From UBA7672 sp963784415 (lineage in GTDB: Bacteria > Pseudomonadota > Alphaproteobacteria > Caulobacterales > Hyphomonadaceae), in assembly GCA_963784415.1 (NCBI GenBank), contig CAWARK010000017.1, forward strand, positions 62,001-126,000: a stretch of 64,000 nucleotides of DNA. Direction: 5' to 3'. The notes under the pieces were generated by a model. That model saw only the letters and a list, made by a program, of their open reading frames with translations. It was not told where the DNA came from and made no database searches. The stretch's first letter is position 1; each line of letters starts with the position of its first letter. The position numbers were made by a program, and so were the translations under genes. Positions 18,772-27,373 of this stretch are shown piece after piece.

Positions 18772-20071
18772 ATGACGGACCACGGGGAAGACACTGAGGC
18801 TCGGCGTGGCCGGTCTTGGTACGGTGGGCGGGGGCCTGCTGAAACTGATCGAGCGGCAGGCGGAGCTGCGCATTCCGGGCAAGCTGGAAGTCGTGGCTGT
18901 GTCGGCGCGCAACAAGAATCGCAATCGTGGCGTCGATATCTCGAAATTCCGCTGGGCGGATGATCCGATGGAGCTGGCGCTCGCGCCGGACATCGACGTC
19001 ATCGTCGAGCTGATCGGCGGATCGGACGGCCCGGCCAAGCGCACGGTCGAGGCCGCGCTGCGGTCTGGCAAGGCAGTGGTCACCGCCAACAAGGCGCTGA
19101 TCGCCGAGCATGGCATCGAGATCGCCACGCTCGCGGAAAAGCATGACGTGCACCTGCTGTTCGAGGCGGCGGTTGCGGGCGCGATTCCGATCGTGCGCGC
19201 GGTCAAGAACTCGCTGTCGGGCGTGATCGTGAGCCGCGTGTCGGGCATTCTCAACGGGACGTGCAACTACATCCTCTCGCGAGATGCTGCGGACGGGCGC
19301 GGCTTACGAGACGGTGCTGCAGGAAGCACAGCGGTTGGGGTACGCCGAGAGCGATCCGTTCCTCGACGTCTCGGGCGGGGACGCGGCGCACAAGGTGCTG
19401 ATCCTTGCGTCGATCGCCTTCGGCGCGCAGCCGGCGTTCGATCAGGTGCAGGTCGAAGGCATCGACAAGATCGATGCAATGGACATTAGCCTCGCCAACA
19501 AATTCGATTATCGGATCAAGCTGGTCGCCGAAGCCTTCCGCGCCAAGGAGGGCGTGCGTTGCCGCGTGGCGCCGGTGCTGGTGCAGAAGGAGCATCCGCT
19601 CGCGCAGGTGAACGGACCGCTGAATGCTGTCGTGGTCGAGGGCGAGCCGGTGGGCCGCCTGACATTCACGGGACCGGGCGCAGGCTCGGGCCGACGGCTG
19701 CGGCCGTGATGGGCGATCTGGCGCGCCTGTTCGAGGGGCCGGCGACGCCGCCGCTGGGCAAGCCGGCGCGCGAGCTTGCAGCGCTGATCACTGCGGTGGA
19801 CAGCGCGGCGGATCAGGGCTCGTTCTTCATCGGCGCCAAGCTGGCCGACAAGCCGGGCATGTTCGCGGCGCTGACCGAGGAACTGGCCGCGGCGGGCGTC
19901 TCGATCGACAAGCTGATCCAGGAATCCGCGGGCGACACCGGCGCGGCGCCGGTCGCGATCCTGACGCATCCATGCCCGCGTGCGGCGGCGGAGAAGGCCA
20001 TGGCCAAGATCGCCGAGCTGAAGATCACTGCCGACACGCCGCGCCTGATGCGCATCGAGACGCGGGCCTGA
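18772..20071 (+). CDS. hom: homoserine dehydrogenase, interrupted by three frameshifts
   Basis: Reduces aspartate semialdehyde to homoserine on the threonine/methionine route. Pieces in order: ATG 18772 with GAAGG upstream, a frame change near 18780, then LRLGVAGLGTVGGGLLKLIE (NAD(P) binding), VTANKALIAEHG and SGILNGTCNYILSR; a second change near 19280; EAQRLGYAESDPFLDVSGGD and VEGIDKIDAMD; a third near 19690; then GPTAAAVMGDLARLF and a C-terminal ACT domain (GSFFIGAKLADKPGMFAAL). Joined, it is about 432 residues, the normal length, with no motif missing. The first two breaks look like extra bases, the third like a missing one. As hom is needed for growth, sequence error is the likely cause. 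Confidence 0.88.
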
Positions 20072-20075
20072 CCTC

Positions 20076-20721
20076 ATGCGTTTGCGCGCGGCCCTTGTTG
20101 CGCTGATCGCGATTGCGGGATGCGCGCATGTGCAGTCGGCCAGCGACACGGATCGCTCGGGCTTTGTCGATGCGGCTTCGGTTGTGCCGGGCCTCGTGGT
20201 CGACATGCGGTATGCGGGCACGATGAATTTCGTGGGGCGGCCGATTGCCGGATACGACGCGCCGGTCTGCCTTCTGACGCGCGAGACGGTTGTCGCCCTG
20301 GCAAAGGTGCAGGCGCTGCTGCGGGAGTTCGGGCTCGGGCTGAAAGTGTTCGACTGCTACCGGCCGAAGCGGGCGGTGGCTGATTTTGTAGTCTGGGCGA
20401 AGGATCTCGACGACCAGAAGCGCAAGGCGGAACAGTATCCCAATGTCGACAAGACGAAGCTGTTCGAGCTTGGCTATATCGCCGAGAAGTCCGGCCATTC
20501 GCGCGGGTCGACGCTGGACCTGACGCTGGTCGACCTGCGCAGTGGCGCCGAGCTCGACATGGGCTCGGGCTATGACCTGTTCGATCCGGTGTCGTGGCCG
20601 AGCGATATGACGGTCGGCGCTGCGGCGCGCGCGCAGTCGGATGCTGTTGCGGTCGGTGATGACGGCGAACGGGTTCAAGCCGCTGAAGGAAGAATGGTGG
20701 CACTTCACGTTGAATGGATGA
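20076..20721 (+). CDS. ddpX: D-alanyl-D-alanine dipeptidase (VanX/DdpX family), one frameshift
   Basis: A zinc M15D dipeptidase of about 214 residues read across a break. The N-terminus is a signal peptide with a lipobox-like IAGC. Family marks: VDMRYAGTMNFVGRPIAGYD, LKVFDCYRPKRAVADF, and the zinc motif SGHSRGSTLDLTLV. At about 20637 an apparent extra T shifts the frame; the other frame then reads ANGFKPLKEEWWHFTLNG, containing the Glu and His of the EEWWHF active-site motif, and stops at 20719. Without correction the frame runs on through a palindromic repeat. Starts four bases after hom. It may recycle D-Ala-D-Ala from cell-wall turnover. Confidence 0.85.
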
Positions 20722-20775
20722 GCCGTATCCGGAAACGTATTTTGATTTTGTGGTACGGTAGGCACGCGTCACCGG

Positions 20776-20878
20776 TTGTCATCCCGGCCGAGCGAAGCGG
20801 GGAGCCAGGACCCATTGAAAATTCGTCGTCGTCAAGCAATGGGTCCCGGATAGCGCTGCGCGCTTCCGGGATGACAAG
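20776..20878. repeat. palindromic intergenic element (REP-like)
   Basis: Outer arms TTGTCATCCCGG and CCGGGATGACAAG, with inner arms GGACCCATTG and CAATGGGTCC, enclosing a short loop. The whole can fold into a long interrupted hairpin. It occupies the gap between ddpX and the minus-strand hydrolase gene. Similar sequence (GGATCCCGGCC ... GGCCGGAATGAC) appears at 26480-26583. Confidence 0.75.
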
Positions 20879-20884
20879 CGGTGG

Positions 20885-22588
20885 TTAGTTCGGCGATGGC
20901 GTTGGTCCGGGCGGGAGGATCAGTGGCGGGGCGGAATAGAGAGGCGGCATGTCGTATTCGGGCTTGGCCGCGTTGATGCGCTCCTCAAGTGCGGTGCGCT
21001 CTGCTTCCGGCTTGGCGTTCCACCAGGCGGGGATGTCGTTGTTCGGGATGATAACAACGGCGCCGTTGAATTTGGCGAGCTCCTTCGCAGGGAAGTCGCT
21101 TGCGACGCCTTTCAGATGCTTGTCCAGGAAGCCGAGTATGAAGTCGTTCTGGGCGGTGATGATGGTGTTGGCAGGGGCCGTACCAAAGAGTGCGCCCTTC
21201 ACGGTGTCGCCGACGAAGAGCGAGAAGTCGGACATGCCGAGGTGCTGCGTGTTCTTCAGTGAGATGCGATAGACGTCTGGCCGCGAGCCGGCGGTCGCGA
21301 TGCGCTCATACGAGAATTCGTTGAAGCTGCGCGGGCCGGTGGCGGGCACGGGACGGTCCATATCCTTGTAGAGGTTGGCCGGATCGGAATGGAACATCAG
21401 GAAGGGCACGGGCTCGTCCGCGTTGGTGGACGAGAACGGGAAGTTGCCGCCATCCATGTTGACGCCAACCGCGCAGCGCGTGTCGTACATGCAGAGCTCG
21501 CCGGCGATGGCGCCGCCGAAGGACATGCCGAGTTCGCCGACCTTCGCGAGATTGCCGGCGCGGGCGATCTCCGCGATGGATTCCGGCGGCGCCTTCTGCA
21601 GCGTGTCGTGCAGGAAGATGCGGTCGGCCATCCAGACCTTGGTGCTCTTGATAGCGATGCGGGCGCCATTCTTGAGCGAGAATTCCTGGAAGGCGAGCAG
21701 CGCGTTGATCCGCTTGTCGAGCGTGTCGCCGCCGAAGGCGTCGGCTTGCGACGGACGGTCGGCCTCGTTCGACGTGGTCTCCTGGAGCGTCGGATCCATC
21801 GGCGCCACGTCGCCATTCGGGAACGCCGTGTCGGCGGAATCATAGGTGTGCTGGATCGAGTAGGCGATGTAGCCGTGGCTCGCGAGCTCCTCCATCAGGA
21901 CCGTGTTCTGATTGAGGAACGACGTGTAGCCGTGGCTGTAGATCACCACCGGCAGGTTGGCCGCGCCCGGCAGCAGAGGCGCGTCGGCGTACGAATTCGT
22001 CTGCACGTAACGGTTGTAGGTGAAGAAGGGCGGGAAGCCGACGACTGCGCCGAGCGAACGCGCCGTGCTTTTGGTCTCGGCATCCGTGAAATAGGGAGCG
22101 GGTTTGAGGCCTGCAACATCGCCCGCCGGATACCAGACGCGCACGAGCAGGCGGCGCGGTTCGTTGGGCTTCGCGGCGAAGATGCCGGGGCGGCTGGCGT
22201 CATCGATCTCGAAGGTGCGGACGCCGACGGCGTACTGGCCGGTGGGTTTCGGCAGGGGATTGATCGGGAATTCGCGGATCAGGGCGACGGTGGCGACCAA
22301 GCCGATGGCGATGAAGATGCCGGAGAACCACGGGACGCCGCCGGTGCGGTCTGTCTTTGTGATCCGGTTCTTCAGGACAACGCCGCCGAGGCCGAGAAGG
22401 AAGACGATGCCGATGAAGGCGCCGCCTGCGTCCTGCCAGCGGTCGATGAAATAGCCGTAGATGCCGATGACGACGGCGAGCGCGGCCGAGGCGATCAGAA
22501 CGATGCGGCGCGTCGGCGTCTTGCGGACCCACCAGGCGATGACGAATACGGCGAGCGCTGCAATGAGCAGGATGTCGGTCAGGATCAT
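20885..22588 (-). CDS. membrane-anchored PAF-acetylhydrolase/dienelactone-hydrolase-like esterase
   Basis: A 567-residue protein. The first 110 residues contain three or four membrane segments (MILTDILLIAALAVFVIAWW, a second near 30-47, a third near 57-73, a fourth near 88-106). The rest is an alpha/beta hydrolase: LLVRVWYPAGD, PVVIYSHGYTSFLNQN (oxyanion region), SHGYIAYSIQHTYDS, and the nucleophile elbow ELGMSFGGAIAGE with Ser; a His follows in LKNTQHLGMSDFS. This layout matches the platelet-activating-factor acetylhydrolase-like family. Substrate unknown. It starts 17 bases downstream of the omega-aminotransferase stop on the same strand, so likely co-transcribed. Confidence 0.8.
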   Translation of the reverse strand: MILTDILLIAALAVFVIAWWVRKTPTRRIVLIASAALAVVIGIYGYFIDRWQDAGGAFIGIVFLLGLGGVVLKNRITKTDRTGGVPWFSGIFIAIGLVATVALIREFPINPLPKPTGQYAVGVRTFEIDDASRPGIFAAKPNEPRRLLVRVWYPAGDVAGLKPAPYFTDAETKSTARSLGAVVGFPPFFTYNRYVQTNSYADAPLLPGAANLPVVIYSHGYTSFLNQNTVLMEELASHGYIAYSIQHTYDSADTAFPNGDVAPMDPTLQETTSNEADRPSQADAFGGDTLDKRINALLAFQEFSLKNGARIAIKSTKVWMADRIFLHDTLQKAPPESIAEIARAGNLAKVGELGMSFGGAIAGELCMYDTRCAVGVNMDGGNFPFSSTNADEPVPFLMFHSDPANLYKDMDRPVPATGPRSFNEFSYERIATAGSRPDVYRISLKNTQHLGMSDFSLFVGDTVKGALFGTAPANTIITAQNDFILGFLDKHLKGVASDFPAKELAKFNGAVVIIPNNDIPAWWNAKPEAERTALEERINAAKPEYDMPPLYSAPPLILPPGPTPSPN

Positions 22589-22604
22589 GGTTGTCCCCGG
22601 TGAT

Positions 22605-23928
22605 CTATTCGAGCGCCTGCAATACGCCGCGGATTGTGTCGACTATCTGATCGATGTGTGACTTCTCGACGATCAGTGGCGGCGAGAGGGCGATGATGTC
22701 GCCGGTGACGCGGATGAGCAGGCCCTTGTCGAAGCAGGCACGGAAGGCTTCGAGGGCGCGGGCGGTGGGTTTGCCGGCGCGGGGCTGCCAGCTCGATGCC
22801 GCCGATGAGGCCGAGATTGCGGATGTCGATGACGTGCTTCGCGTCGCGCAGGGAGTGCAGCGCGTCCTGCCAGTAGAACGACATTTCGGCGGCGCGTTCG
22901 AACAGGCGCTGTTCCTTGAAGACTTCCAGGGTCGCGAGACCGGCAGCGCAGGCGAGCGGATGGCCGGTCATGGTGTAGCCGTGGAACAGGTCGATCGGCG
23001 TTTCGGACGCGGCGAGCATCGTGTCGTAGATTTCGCGGCTGGCGGCGACGGCGCCCATGGGGACGGTGGCGTTGTTGATCGCCTTGGCCATGGTGAGCAG
23101 GTCTGGCTTCACGTCGAAATAGTGCGAGGCGAAGGGCGCGCCGAGGCGGCCGAAGCCGGTGATGACTTCGTCGAAGATCAGCAGGATGTCGTGCTTCGTG
23201 CAGAGTTCGCGCAGGCGTTGCAGGTAGCCTTTGGGCGGAACGAGTACGCCGGTTGAACCAGCGACGGGTTCGACGATGACGGCGGCGATGGTCGAGGCGT
23301 CGTGGAGATAGATGAGGCGTTCGAGCGCGTCGGCGTATTCGGCGCCGTGTTCGGGCTGGCCCTTGCTGAAGGCGTTGCGCGTGATGTCGTGCGTGTGGGG
23401 CAGGTGGTCGACGCCGCCGACCATCGGGCCGAAGTTCATGCGGTTGCGGGTGATGCCGCCCACGGTCATGCCGCCGAAGTTGACGCCGTGATAGGCGCGC
23501 TCGCGGCCGATGAGGCGGTACTTGTTCGGCTTGCCGCGCGCCTTCTGGTAGGCGAGCGCGATCTTGAGGGCGGTCTCGACGCTCTCCGATCCGGAGTTGG
23601 TGAAGAAGATGCGGTCCATGCCTTCGGGCGTGAGGCCGGTGAGGCGGTTGGCGAATTCGAACGCGAGCGGATGGCCCATGTTGAAATTGCCGGCATAGTC
23701 CAGTTCACCTGCCGCCTTGCGGATCGCCTCGACGATCTTCGGCTGGTTGTGGCCGGCGGCGACGCACCAGAGGCCGGACGTGCCATCGAGGATCGGGCGG
23801 CCATCGGGCGTGTAGTAGTGCATCTTGTCCGCGCGGACGACCATGCGGGGATCGGCCTTGAACGCCTTGTTCGGCGTGAACGGCATCCAGAAGGCGTCGA
23901 GCGAGTTGGGGCGGGGTGCGTCTGTCAT
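22605..23928 (-). CDS. class III omega-aminotransferase (beta-alanine/taurine-pyruvate type), one frameshift
   Basis: A PLP enzyme of about 440 residues moving amino groups from omega-amino compounds to pyruvate. Visible: DAFWMPFTPNKAFKADPRM, LDGTSGLWCVAAGH, FFTNSGSESVETALKIA, RERAYHGVNFGG, LIFDEVITGFGRLG and the PLP-lysine context LLTMAKAINNATVPMGAV. At about 22781-22785 one surplus base in a C run (coding strand) shifts the frame; read across it the protein ends IVEKSHIDQIVDTIRGVL with stop at 22605. Uncorrected, the frame runs into an Arg-rich nonsense tail. The family includes beta-alanine:pyruvate and aminoisobutyrate transaminases. Confidence 0.87.
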
Positions 23929-24114
23929 GAATCCGTTTTGAGCAGTCGTGTTGGCGGCGGCAAGAGGCGCAGCGGGTTCATAGGCTTATGCCTCCCAAGC
24001 TTATCTCAAATGATCGCATTTCTGCCGGGCTGTCCAACCCCTGCGCGTCGGACTAGATAGAGGGACACGGCGCGGGAACTCCCGATCGGCCGACAGACAA
24101 CAAAGAGGGACGTC

Positions 24115-24540
24115 ATGAGGAAGCTCTGGATTGGGACGATGGTTCTTGCCGGCGTGATGGTAAGCGGATGCGCGATGACGCCGATGGCGCCGAAGCTGCC
24201 GAGCTATCATGCGACGCTGGCGCCGGGCGCTGGCATCACATCGACAGGCAAGGGCACGGGTACGTTCACCTATGACGCCGCGACGCACACGCTGACCTAT
24301 GACGTGACCTATGAAGGTCTGACCGGTCCGGCGGTTGCCGCGCACATTCATGGTCCGGCGGCTGAAGGCGCCAATGGTCCGCCGGTTGTGCCGTTCCCGT
24401 CCGCCGCCAGCCCGATCAAGGGCACGGCCACGCTGACGGATGCGCAGGCGGCTGATCTGGCGGCTGGCAAATACTATGTGAACGTCCACACCGCTGCGAA
24501 CAAGGGCGGGGAAATCCGCGGAACGATCCTGAAGCAATAA
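24115..24540 (+). CDS. CHRD domain lipoprotein
   Basis: A 141-residue lipoprotein (signal MRKLWIGTMVLAGVMVSGC, Cys19). A single CHRD domain fills the rest: TGKGTGTFTYDAATHTLTYD, GPAVAAHIHGPAAEGANGPP, and KYYVNVHTAANKGGEIRGTI. CHRD domains were named from animal chordin; in bacteria they occur in secreted proteins with no clear role. It is 186 bases from the divergent omega-aminotransferase start; that gap holds no gene. Confidence 0.9.
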   Translation: MRKLWIGTMVLAGVMVSGCAMTPMAPKLPSYHATLAPGAGITSTGKGTGTFTYDAATHTLTYDVTYEGLTGPAVAAHIHGPAAEGANGPPVVPFPSAASPIKGTATLTDAQAADLAAGKYYVNVHTAANKGGEIRGTILKQ

Positions 24541-24555
24541 CGCGACTTCGCATAT

Positions 24556-24635
24556 GCGCCGCCCTAGAGTGCGGCGCAGCATGACGACGACGCCCGGCGG
24601 ACGCGATTTCACTTTGGTCGCGTAACCGCCGGGCG
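24556..24635. other. two hairpins downstream of the CHRD gene
   Basis: GCGCCGC/GCGGCGC (24556-24577) and a larger nested hairpin, CGCCCGGCGG ... CCGCCGGGCG (24591-24635) with inner CGCGA/TCGCG. Neither has a T run, so they may be RNA stabilisers, weak terminators or a small repeat. Confidence 0.5.
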
Positions 24636-24704
24636 TATGCGTTTCGGCAATTCGATTCGTACTCCGCAAAGAACGGGGACGACGTACTGAGGTCAGGAAA
24701 CTTC

Positions 24705-25658
24705 ATGAGCACTTTGGCGACGTCATGCTCGGCGCTTGGCTATGCGATGGCCGGGGCGACGATTGCAGCAGCCGTTGCTGCGGAGGGCTGGGTCGGGCGC
24801 GGCGACGAGCGGGCGGCGGAGCAGGGTGCGGTTGCGGCGATGTTCGCGGCGCTGGGCGGAATTGATTTTGCGGGTCGCGTCGTGGTCGGCGAGGCCGATG
24901 GCGAGACGCTGAATGTCGGCGCGATGGTGGGAACAGGCAAAGGGCTCGAACTCGATGTCGCGCTCGAAGCGCTTGAGGGTACGACGCTGACGGCGAAGGC
25001 GATGCCGAATGCGCTGGCGGTGATTGCGGCGGCGCCGCGCGGCGGGCTGTTGCAGGCGCCGGACCTGTACATGGAGAAGCTCGCCATCGGTCCCGGGTAT
25101 GAGCGCGGCGTGGTCGATCTCGATGCGGATGCGGGCGAGAATGCGATCCGGCTGGCGCGCGCGAAGGGCGTCGATGTGCGCGAGATCACGGCGTGCGTGC
25201 TGGACCGGCCGCGCCACGAGAAGATCATCAGCGACCTGCGCAGGGCCGGCGCGCGGATCAACCTCATTCCCGATGGCGATGTGGCTGGCGTCATCAACAC
25301 GGCGATGCCGGAGACGGGGATCGACATGTATGTCGGCCAGGGCAAGGCGCCGGAAGGCGTGCTGGCTGCGGCGGCGTTGCGCTGCGTCGGCGGACAGATG
25401 CAGGCGCGGTTCGTGTTTCGCAACGAGGCCGAGAAGCTGCAGGCGCAGCGTGGCGGGCTGAAGGATCCGGGCCGGCGCTATGGTCTCGATGACCTGGTGA
25501 CGGGCGATGTGATCTTTGCCGCGACGGGCGTGACCAAGGGCACATTGCTGGATGGAGCGGTGCGGCGGCGCGGCGCGATCGAGACGCACACGATGCTGAT
25601 GTCGTCAGGCGATGGCGTGGTGCGGACGCTGCGGTCGGTGACGCCTTTGCGCGGATAG
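24705..25658 (+). CDS. glpX: class II fructose-1,6-bisphosphatase-like protein (GlpX), divergent
   Basis: A 317-residue GlpX-family protein: AEGWVGRGDERAAEQGAV, VGEADGETLNVGAMVGTG, EALEGTTLTAKAMPNALAV, LYMEKLAIGPGYERGVVDLD, CVLDRPRHEKIISDLR, IPDGDVAGVINTAMPETGID and EGVLAAAALRCVGGQMQARF. The overall order is clear, but two active-site stretches are altered: the usual GEGxxDEAPMLYIGE is GEADGETLNVGAMVG, and DPLEGT is EALEGT, replacing a metal-binding Asp by Glu. Either it is a relaxed-specificity bisphosphatase or a non-canonical paralogue. In relatives glpX often follows hom directly; here about 4.6 kb intervenes. Confidence 0.85.
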   Translation: MSTLATSCSALGYAMAGATIAAAVAAEGWVGRGDERAAEQGAVAAMFAALGGIDFAGRVVVGEADGETLNVGAMVGTGKGLELDVALEALEGTTLTAKAMPNALAVIAAAPRGGLLQAPDLYMEKLAIGPGYERGVVDLDADAGENAIRLARAKGVDVREITACVLDRPRHEKIISDLRRAGARINLIPDGDVAGVINTAMPETGIDMYVGQGKAPEGVLAAAALRCVGGQMQARFVFRNEAEKLQAQRGGLKDPGRRYGLDDLVTGDVIFAATGVTKGTLLDGAVRRRGAIETHTMLMSSGDGVVRTLRSVTPLRG

Positions 25659-25734
25659 GCATGGCGGTGCGATCTCGCGCGCGGGGCGTGCGAGGTGGGT
25701 TGGGGTTTGATTTCCGGAATTTGAAATTGAGCGG

Positions 25735-25835
25735 CGGTCCGCGTGCGCACGAGCGCACGCAGCCCCCTCCGTCACGCGACGAAGACGTCGCGCGCCACCT
25801 CCCCCGCCTTGCGGCGAGGGAGGACTTCGAGAGCG
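25735..25835. repeat. half of a dispersed palindromic repeat
   Basis: Contains AGCCCCCTCCGTCACGCGAC and GCCACCTCCCCC, with a nested ACGCGACGAAGACGTCGCG palindrome. The order matches the 28985-29173 element (AGCCCCTTCCGTCAG ... GCCACCTTCCCCA). It sits between glpX and the minus-strand membrane-protein frame, whose 3' end it interrupts. Confidence 0.6.
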
Positions 25836-25854
25836 TTGCAAGGAGCGTGCGAAC

Positions 25855-26274
25855 AGGCGCGCGTTCAGATGCAGACGCGGCTTCGCGCTGGCTGATGCTG
25901 TACTGCTGACGCAGGTGGTCGACATAGGCGCGCACGGTGGCCTCGAGGTTCATGTTGGCGCGGCGGTACGCTTCGAAGCGTTGCTCGGTTTCGGGCCAGT
26001 CTGCGGGCGGCGCGAACGCGCTGAACGTCACAAGGCGATGGCTCCAGCCGAGGCGGCGGTAGGCTTCGCGCCAGAGGGCGAAGTCGAGTCTTGCCTCGGC
26101 GTGCGCGAGCAGGATCGGGATGGCGTCGAAGACGGATTTCGGAACCTTCTTTCCGCGCATGGCGGCAAAGCCGCTGCGGATCACGAGGATCATCAGCGGC
26201 CAGAAGCTGAACATGACACCCAGGAAGGCCAGGATGTCGCGCAGCAGCCAGAGGGGAAGGCTTCGGCGTTTCAT
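25855..26274 (-). CDS. small hypothetical membrane protein, 3' end unclear
   Basis: The first 140 codons from ATG 26274 look coding: one strong membrane helix (LLRDILAFLGVMFSFWPLMI, about residues 10-32), a KKVPKSVFDAIP segment, and a helical, Arg/Tyr-rich part up to AYVDHLRQQYSISQREA. After that the frame runs without a stop through the 25735-25835 repeat and 365 bases antisense to glpX, to 25294, giving a low-complexity Arg/Ser tail that I do not believe. Either a repeat inserted into its end or a base error removed the stop; a stop in the adjacent frame lies at 25865. No recognised domain. Confidence 0.45.
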
Positions 26275-26479
26275 GAGAGCAGTATCTCATGGGCCGGGCG
26301 GTGTAGGATTGGAGTGTTCGGAATCGGCTGGTTTGAACGGCGCAAGTTGTTGAGATCGTTGGATACGCATCGGAAAAACGCATGCGCAGAATCGGCCGAT
26401 TTACTCGCCGGTATCAGAGCGCACGTGTCTGGTCAGGGCGCGGAGCGCGCTCCGGCTGCGGGTTGCGCTTCGTGCAAAG

Positions 26480-26583
26480 ACTGGATCCCGGCCTCCGCCG
26501 GGAACGCGTGCCGAGGGGCACGCTTCCAGATTCGCGCCTGTGGCCCCTGGGTTCCGGCTCGCGCTGTGCGCGGCCGGAATGAC
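26480..26583. repeat. palindromic intergenic element with three hairpins
   Basis: Three successive hairpins: TCCCGGC/GCCGGGA (26486-26503), GCGTGCC/GGCACGC (26506-26523) and TTCCGGC...GCCGGAA (26552-26579). It lies in the gene-free stretch 26275-26659; the remainder of that gap shows no gene I can support. The boundaries resemble the element at 20776-20878. Confidence 0.65.
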
Positions 26584-26659
26584 AGTGGGGGAGTGGTTTT
26601 GCGGGGTTTGCGGAATGGGGTGGGGCGCCTAGGGTGGGGGAAAGAGGGATGGAGTGGTG

Positions 26660-26995
26660 ATGCGGATTGCTTTCACGATTGCGGCGCTGGCGCTGCTGGC
26701 GGCCGGGTGTGGAGAGAGCACGCCGCCGCCGAGCGAGGCGCATGTGGCGCTCGCGAAGGCTTGCGTTGAGGGTGGGGGCGAGGCGGCGCTGTGCGAGTGC
26801 CAGGCGGCCAAGGTGGATGAGCTGGTGGCGTCGGGAGGGGTGAGCGCCGAGGTGCAGCAGGCGCTGGTCCTGCAGGCCAAGGGTCAGGAAGACGCGGCAG
26901 ACGAAATCATGCAGAAACTGCCGCCGGAGGACCTTTTCAACCAGCCCAGCCTGATCGCCACGGCGCAGCTTGAGTGTCACGCCCCGGCCAAGTAG
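26660..26995 (+). CDS. four-cysteine small lipoprotein, first of a tandem pair
   Basis: A 111-residue lipoprotein with signal MRIAFTIAALALLAAGC (lipobox AAGC). After the Pro-rich start the mature part contains KACVEGGGEAALCECQ, then an amphipathic helical stretch ending QKLPPEDL, and a last Cys in AQLECHA. The gene downstream has the same cysteine spacing (C, ten on C, two on C, then a C near the end), so the two are paralogues. ATG 26660 is chosen over GTG codons at 26654/26657; GGGATGGAG precedes. No known family recognised. Confidence 0.72.
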   Translation: MRIAFTIAALALLAAGCGESTPPPSEAHVALAKACVEGGGEAALCECQAAKVDELVASGGVSAEVQQALVLQAKGQEDAADEIMQKLPPEDLFNQPSLIATAQLECHAPAK

Positions 26996-27034
26996 ATGCT
27001 TGCATCAGGCACACAAAACAGGTCGACGCTCGCC

Positions 27035-27364
27035 ATGAGGCGTATTGCAGTCAGTTCATTCGCACTCGTCATGCTCGCCGGGTGCAACCCGAACGAGCAG
27101 GGCATCAAGGTGATCACCGAGCAGTGCATCGCCGACGGCGAAGCCGTGGAAGTCTGCGAGTGCCTGGGCACGGCCTCGGCGCAGAAGCTCGACAAGCCGA
27201 TGTTCGACATGGTGGTGCTGGGCGCGCAAGGCGCCGAGCAGGAAGTGGCCGGACGGATGGAGGAATTGCCGCCCGAGCTGAAGGCGAAATTCTCGGTCGT
27301 GACGACGGAAATCAGCCAGCAATGCGCAAACGCGCCGGCAGCCGACACGAGTGGGCAACAATAG
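27035..27364 (+). CDS. four-cysteine small lipoprotein, second of a tandem pair
   Basis: A 109-residue paralogue of the preceding gene, starting 39 bases after it. Signal MRRIAVSSFALVMLAGC, then EQCIADGEAVEVCECLG with exactly the same C-x9-C-x-C spacing as its partner, a helical part with MEELPPELK (compare QKLPPEDL) and a final Cys in EISQQCANA. The conserved cysteines suggest disulfides in the periplasm. An upstream ATG at 26996 is in frame but the signal begins at 27035. The HTH gene follows 9 bases later. Confidence 0.72.
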   Translation: MRRIAVSSFALVMLAGCNPNEQGIKVITEQCIADGEAVEVCECLGTASAQKLDKPMFDMVVLGAQGAEQEVAGRMEELPPELKAKFSVVTTEISQQCANAPAADTSGQQ

Positions 27365-27373
27365 GCGCGACCG

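Noticed and set aside
18772..20071. Programmed frameshifting in hom
   Set aside because: Three breaks in differing contexts and directions, no slippery heptamer or downstream pseudoknot that I can see, and similar breaks in unrelated genes; sequence error explains it better.
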